The position numbers and the translations under genes were made by a program. A DNA stretch of 64,000 nt from Rhizobium rhizoryzae (GTDB lineage: Bacteria; Pseudomonadota; Alphaproteobacteria; Rhizobiales; Rhizobiaceae): the NCBI RefSeq assembly GCF_011046895.1, contig NZ_CP049251.1, positions 105,155 to 169,154 of the forward strand, written 5' to 3'. Positions 60,668-64,000 of the stretch are shown one piece after another. How positions within the stretch are numbered: the stretch's first letter is position 1; every line of letters begins with the position of its first letter. The notes under the pieces were generated by a model, which had not been told where the DNA came from, searched no databases, and saw only the letters and a list, made by a program, of their open reading frames with translations.

Positions 60668-60786
60668 GGTGATCCTCGTCCTCTCCACTGTGACAGCGCC
60701 CCGAAAAGCTACCACCTTGCCGGCACTCGCGTTAGCTGCAGATTAGGATCGCGTAATCTTCTATCTTGATTTTTGACGCCCCATGT

Positions 60787-60801
60787 GTTCCCTTTTTGTT
60801 C
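60787..60801 (+). promoter_or_regulatory. LexA (SOS) box upstream of umuDC
   Basis: GTTC-CCTTTTT-GTTC fits the alphaproteobacterial LexA operator exactly and ends 33 bases before the umuD ATG. It indicates damage-induced expression of the operon. Confidence 0.78.
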
Positions 60802-60834
60802 CTTTCGCTACCAGTCGTGAAAGGATCGAATTGA

Positions 60835-61243
60835 ATGCTCGCCGGCCTGAAAATCGAGGCAGAAGTCTATGTGCCTCTCATGCTCCACGGATTATGCGCC
60901 GGCTTTCCATCTCCCGCTGATGACTACATTGAGGAATCAATCGACCTCACACGGCTTCTGATCCGCAATCCGCCAGCGACGTTTCTGTGGAAGGTCGACG
61001 GCAATTCGATGCGGGATGCTGGGATCTTCCATGGGGATTTGATCGTGGTCGATCGCAGCGTGCGACCCGTTGACGGAGACATCGTTGTCGTTGAAGCGGC
61101 TGCGCATGACGGGCGGCCGTCCGCGGCTGATGTTCGAGAATTCGGATATGCCGCTGTTCGACCTTCCGGAGGTCGCGGAAGTCGAGATCTGGGGTGTCGC
61201 CCTGTGCAACGTTCATTGGCTGCGAGCGAGGAAGCAGGGATGA
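60835..61243 (+). pseudogene. umuD: umuD, frameshifted by an internal deletion
   Basis: The first 85 codons encode a normal UmuD start with the cleavage region (LCAGFPSPADDYIEESIDLT) and nucleophile Ser in DGNSMRDAGIFHGDLIVV. After DGDIVV the rest of UmuD (LKRLRMTGGRPRLMFENS, FDLPEVAEVEIWGVALCNVHWL in shorter pieces) is found only in the next frame, from TTG 61091, ending at TGA 61241. The catalytic Lys falls in that other frame, and about 7-12 residues seem lost at the junction (61089-61091). The original frame stays open and runs into umuC. Confidence 0.75.
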
Positions 61244-62511
61244 CTTCGTTCGCACTGATCGACGGCAACTCATTCTATTGCTCCTGCGAGCGCGTCTTTG
61301 ACCCTGCCATCGCAAAGCGGCCGGTGATTGTTCTGTCCAACAACGACGGATGCGCCGTTGCCAGAACGGCGGAAGCCAAAGCCCTCGGGATCGGGATGGG
61401 CGAACCATACTTCAAGATCCGTGATCTCTGTCGCGATAACGGCGTGGCGGTCTACTCCAGCAATTACACCCTTTATGGCGACATGAGCGCCAGGCTGAAT
61501 GCGATCTATCGGCAATGGTCTCCGGATGTTGAGGTCTATTCGATCGATGAGAGCTTTCTGGATATGACCGACATCAGGCCCGCCGATCGCGTTACTTTCG
61601 GACGCGATCTTCGGTCCACGGTTCAGCGATGGACCGGGATCCCGACATGTGTCGCCATTGGCCCGAGCAAGACACTGGCGAAGTTCGCAAACCACGTTGC
61701 AAAGAAGAACCCGGAGCTTGGCGCAGTCTGCGATCTGACAGATGCAGCCGTTCGGCAAAGCTGGCTCGATCGCGCCGCGGTGGGGGAGGTTTGGGGCGTT
61801 GGATCGGCATCAGAGCGAAAGCTATTCGGCCTGGGTATCGAAACAGCCGGCGACCTGGCTCGCGTTGATGCGCGGCTTGCCCGCAATCTCCTGAGCGTGG
61901 TGGGCGAGAGGACGGTTCTGGAGCTGCAGGGCATTTCATGCCTGCCGCTTGAAGACGTGCCGCCACAACGGAAGGGCTGCGCCGTAACCCGATCCTTTGG
62001 AACGCCGGTTACGGATCTGGCCGGAATGCTCGAGGCGGTCGCGGCCTATGCGATGAGGGCAGGAGAGAAGCTGCGCCGGCATGGTCTCGAGGCAACATAT
62101 ATGGCGGTCTTCATGCATACGTCGCGCTTCAATCAGAAGGACAAACCTCACTCGGCACAAACGACAGTCCATTTTCCCGAGGCTTCGAACGACACTTTTG
62201 ACCTGATCCGGGCAGCTCAGAGCGGAGCGCGCAAGATCTTCAGGGACGGCTACCGCTACTCAAAGGCCGGCATCATCATGAATGATCTGGTGCGGGCGGC
62301 GTCACAGCCGCGGCCCCTGTTCGACGCGCGGGACCGTGACCAGTCGGAACGGCTGATGACGGCGCTGGATGCGGTTAATGGGAAATTTGGGCGTGGTTCG
62401 CTTGTCCCGGCCTCGACCGGCATCAAGCGTCACTGGCAAGCGAAGTTTGACCGCCGATCGCCGCGATACACAACCAATATAAAGGAGCTGCCAGTCGCGC
62501 TGGCAAGATGA
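61240..62511 (+). CDS. umuC: UmuC-like Y-family DNA polymerase
   Basis: The ATG at 61240 overlaps the old umuD stop (ATGA), the usual umuDC arrangement; 423 residues. Landmarks: FALIDGNSFYCSCERVFDP, NNDGCAVARTAEAKALGIG, VYSIDESFLDM with catalytic Asp-Glu, IGPSKTLAKFANHVAKKN, a helix-hairpin-helix (VWGVGSASERKLFGLGIETA) and C-terminal HFPEASNDT. It should be an error-prone translesion polymerase. As the umuD frame stays open, a 558-residue UmuD-UmuC fusion starting at 60835 is also possible. SOS control comes from the box at 60787. Confidence 0.9.
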   Translation: MTSFALIDGNSFYCSCERVFDPAIAKRPVIVLSNNDGCAVARTAEAKALGIGMGEPYFKIRDLCRDNGVAVYSSNYTLYGDMSARLNAIYRQWSPDVEVYSIDESFLDMTDIRPADRVTFGRDLRSTVQRWTGIPTCVAIGPSKTLAKFANHVAKKNPELGAVCDLTDAAVRQSWLDRAAVGEVWGVGSASERKLFGLGIETAGDLARVDARLARNLLSVVGERTVLELQGISCLPLEDVPPQRKGCAVTRSFGTPVTDLAGMLEAVAAYAMRAGEKLRRHGLEATYMAVFMHTSRFNQKDKPHSAQTTVHFPEASNDTFDLIRAAQSGARKIFRDGYRYSKAGIIMNDLVRAASQPRPLFDARDRDQSERLMTALDAVNGKFGRGSLVPASTGIKRHWQAKFDRRSPRYTTNIKELPVALAR

Positions 62512-62798
62512 GGCTATGAGTGAGATGCCGTCCTAATGGGGCGGCGCGTCGCTGATCAGCGCTTAGAAAGAAGCATCCTCTTCAGCAAGCTTCGGGTCAA
62601 CGACCGCCGAAGGCGGCCTACCGGGCGTTGGGGAGCCAATTACGTTGCGCAGCAGCAAATTTGGGGGGACCGCGTATCATTGACGCGGGCCCTGTCGTGT
62701 CGGTGTAATTGGCTAATGTAGAGAGAAAATATAACTCTCCGTATGCCGGTACCAACAACGCCGGATGCCTCGTAGCCGATACATTTGACCCAGCGGTT

Positions 62799-63992
62799 TC
62801 AGCCGAGGCTGCTCTTGCTCTTCACCTTGTTTTCGTCGATCACCAACCCAAGTCCTGGCCGTTCATCAAGTGTGATCCTTCCACCAATCGGCCTGACAGG
62901 ATCGACAAGGAAATGCTGCCATCCGACATTGAACTTCTCGAGGTTCTCGACTAGTGGGCACAGATCCGGCGGCTGTGACGCCACAACATGGGCACAGACC
63001 GCTATGCTTTCGCCATGCGGGATCACCGTCTTCCCGTAGGCGGAGGCAAGTGCGCAAATCGAGATCATCTCGGTGATGCCGCCGCACCACATCGGATCAG
63101 CCTGGACGATATCGAGTGCCTGTCTCTGGAAAATGTCGAGAAAGCCCCAGCGCGTATATTCGTGCTCACCGCCTGCAATGCGAACCGGCGAACGCCGTGT
63201 CAGCTCCGCCATCTGGTCGAGCATATCGGGAAGGACCGGCTCTTCGATCCAATAGGGGTTGAAGCGTTTGGCTTCCGCAGTAAATTCCAGCGTATAGGGC
63301 ACGGACCAGCTGTTCCATGCATCAAGCATGATGTTGCATTCCTCGCCGGCTCCAGACCGTGCAGCCTCCAGCATTGCAAGGTTTTTCTTGAGACCTACCC
63401 GGCCATCGCCGGGACCGTGGCGGAAGAACCATTTCTGTCCGAAGTAGCCCTGTTCGGCAAAGCGGCGAGATTGCTGTTCGACGAATTCCGGCTGAACGGG
63501 ATAGGCGAGAGCAGAGACATAGGCCGGGATATGGGTCCGCGTCGGGCCTCCCAGCAGGCGGTAGAGTGGCTGGCCCATCACCTTGCCTTTAAGATCCCAG
63601 AGCGCGCAGTCGATCGCAGAGATTGCCAGCATCGGCGTACCCTTGCGGCCGTGGATCGCCGCCCGGTAGAGCACATCCCAGATCATGTTGGTGGCGAGCG
63701 GGTCGAGGCCAACGATGAGGCTTTTCATCTGCAAGGCAAGAATTGCAGGCGCAAGCCCTATCGGGCCAAACAGGCCGGAAACGCCCTCATCGGTATCCAC
63801 GTAGAGAAAACGTCCGGCAATGCGCAGTTTACCCGTCTCGATCTCATGCGGAAGATTATCCTCCCGGCCCCATTCCTTGATGCGGAAACTTTCGTAGATA
63901 TCGGTCGGCCGGACTTGGCGATCGCCGTAATAAGGCCCGTCGTGATCGCATTCGCCTTGGTAAACGACACAGCGCAGATCAGTGATACGCAT
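62799..63992 (-). CDS. Enolase-superfamily sugar-acid dehydratase (L-rhamnonate-dehydratase-like)
   Basis: The 397-residue enzyme shows the mandelate-racemase/rhamnonate-dehydratase pattern: KWFFRHGPGDGRVGLKKNLA, metal ligands in MLDAW, WIEEPV and AGGEHE, and a catalytic His in VIPHGES. The N-terminal lid is seen at the start (PTDIYESFRIKEWG). It should dehydrate a hexonate-type sugar acid in catabolism. It starts near the window end at ATG 63992; neighbours are outside. The 62512-62798 gap shows no supported gene. Confidence 0.85.
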   Translation of the reverse strand: MRITDLRCVVYQGECDHDGPYYGDRQVRPTDIYESFRIKEWGREDNLPHEIETGKLRIAGRFLYVDTDEGVSGLFGPIGLAPAILALQMKSLIVGLDPLATNMIWDVLYRAAIHGRKGTPMLAISAIDCALWDLKGKVMGQPLYRLLGGPTRTHIPAYVSALAYPVQPEFVEQQSRRFAEQGYFGQKWFFRHGPGDGRVGLKKNLAMLEAARSGAGEECNIMLDAWNSWSVPYTLEFTAEAKRFNPYWIEEPVLPDMLDQMAELTRRSPVRIAGGEHEYTRWGFLDIFQRQALDIVQADPMWCGGITEMISICALASAYGKTVIPHGESIAVCAHVVASQPPDLCPLVENLEKFNVGWQHFLVDPVRPIGGRITLDERPGLGLVIDENKVKSKSSLG

Positions 63993-64000
63993 TCAATCTT

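Noticed and set aside
62536..62721. Small plus-strand frame after umuC
   Set aside because: Arg-rich without structure; a short hairpin (CCGCC-GAA-GGCGG) lies within and fits a transcript end better.
1..64000. CRISPR arrays, tRNA or rRNA genes
   Set aside because: No regularly spaced repeats, cloverleaf patterns or rRNA-like stretches were recognised while reading.

Overview
The window reads as part of a conjugative plasmid from the Rhizobiales (Rhizobium, Agrobacterium, Ensifer or Shinella type). The grounds are a complete repA-repB-repC operon with its antisense RNA, a VirB/VirD4 type IV secretion locus, a VirC1/VirC2-like pair, a BA14K-domain protein, RcgA/RcgR-like proteins and alphaproteobacterial LexA boxes (GTTC-N7-GTTC). 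No rRNA or tRNA gene was recognised.

Bases 1 to about 14,600 are an accessory segment. It holds a truncated chemoreceptor, an AraC regulator, two cyclic-di-GMP enzymes (GGDEF-EAL at 2497, GGDEF at 8753), a BA14K protein and an SOS-controlled UvrD-type helicase followed by a decayed dinB. A frameshifted serine resolvase comes next, then a two-gene Gabija-like defence module: an OLD-type ATPase/TOPRIM nuclease and a UvrD-like helicase that overlap by 4 bp. Several remnants (PAS, dinB, resolvase, IS-like ends) show repeated insertion and loss.

Bases 14,887 to 37,621 are the transfer module. A leftward operon of secreted or membrane proteins, three of them staphylococcal-nuclease-like, diverges from a rightward operon virB1-B2-B3-B4-(second lytic transglycosylase)-B5-lipoprotein-B6-B8-B9-B10-B11-virD4. 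Convergent with it are a VirD2-like relaxase and MobC. Beside mobC lies an oriT that can be recognised by a TATCCTG/C nick motif 8 nt from an inverted repeat. virC1-like and virC2-like genes read away from the other side of oriT.

Bases 37,671 to 49,313 are replication and maintenance, nearly all on the minus strand: repABC with an antisense RNA; ArdC antirestriction; a Fic protein with a VbhA-like antitoxin in which both halves of the known inhibitory salt bridge are changed; a DUF736-like protein; a second, orphan RepC that overlaps a nuclease gene and has its own predicted antisense RNA; a 59-residue protein; and a large ParB-like protein. Bases 50,306 to 62,511 carry DUF2971, rcgR/rcgA, a string of small plasmid proteins, a second copy of the HTH family seen at 37,007, and an SOS-boxed umuDC operon whose umuD is frameshifted. 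An enolase-superfamily sugar-acid dehydratase closes the window.

The long gene-poor gaps are not empty. GC-rich leader sequences recur in the same orientation in front of several unrelated plasmid genes. Purine-rich hairpins share a compensatory base change, and a 204-bp repeat occurs twice, about 96% identical. These recurring elements, the altered Fic/antitoxin pair, the duplicated repC/antisense-RNA control and the compact Gabija-like module are the most interesting parts. All similarity statements were made by eye.
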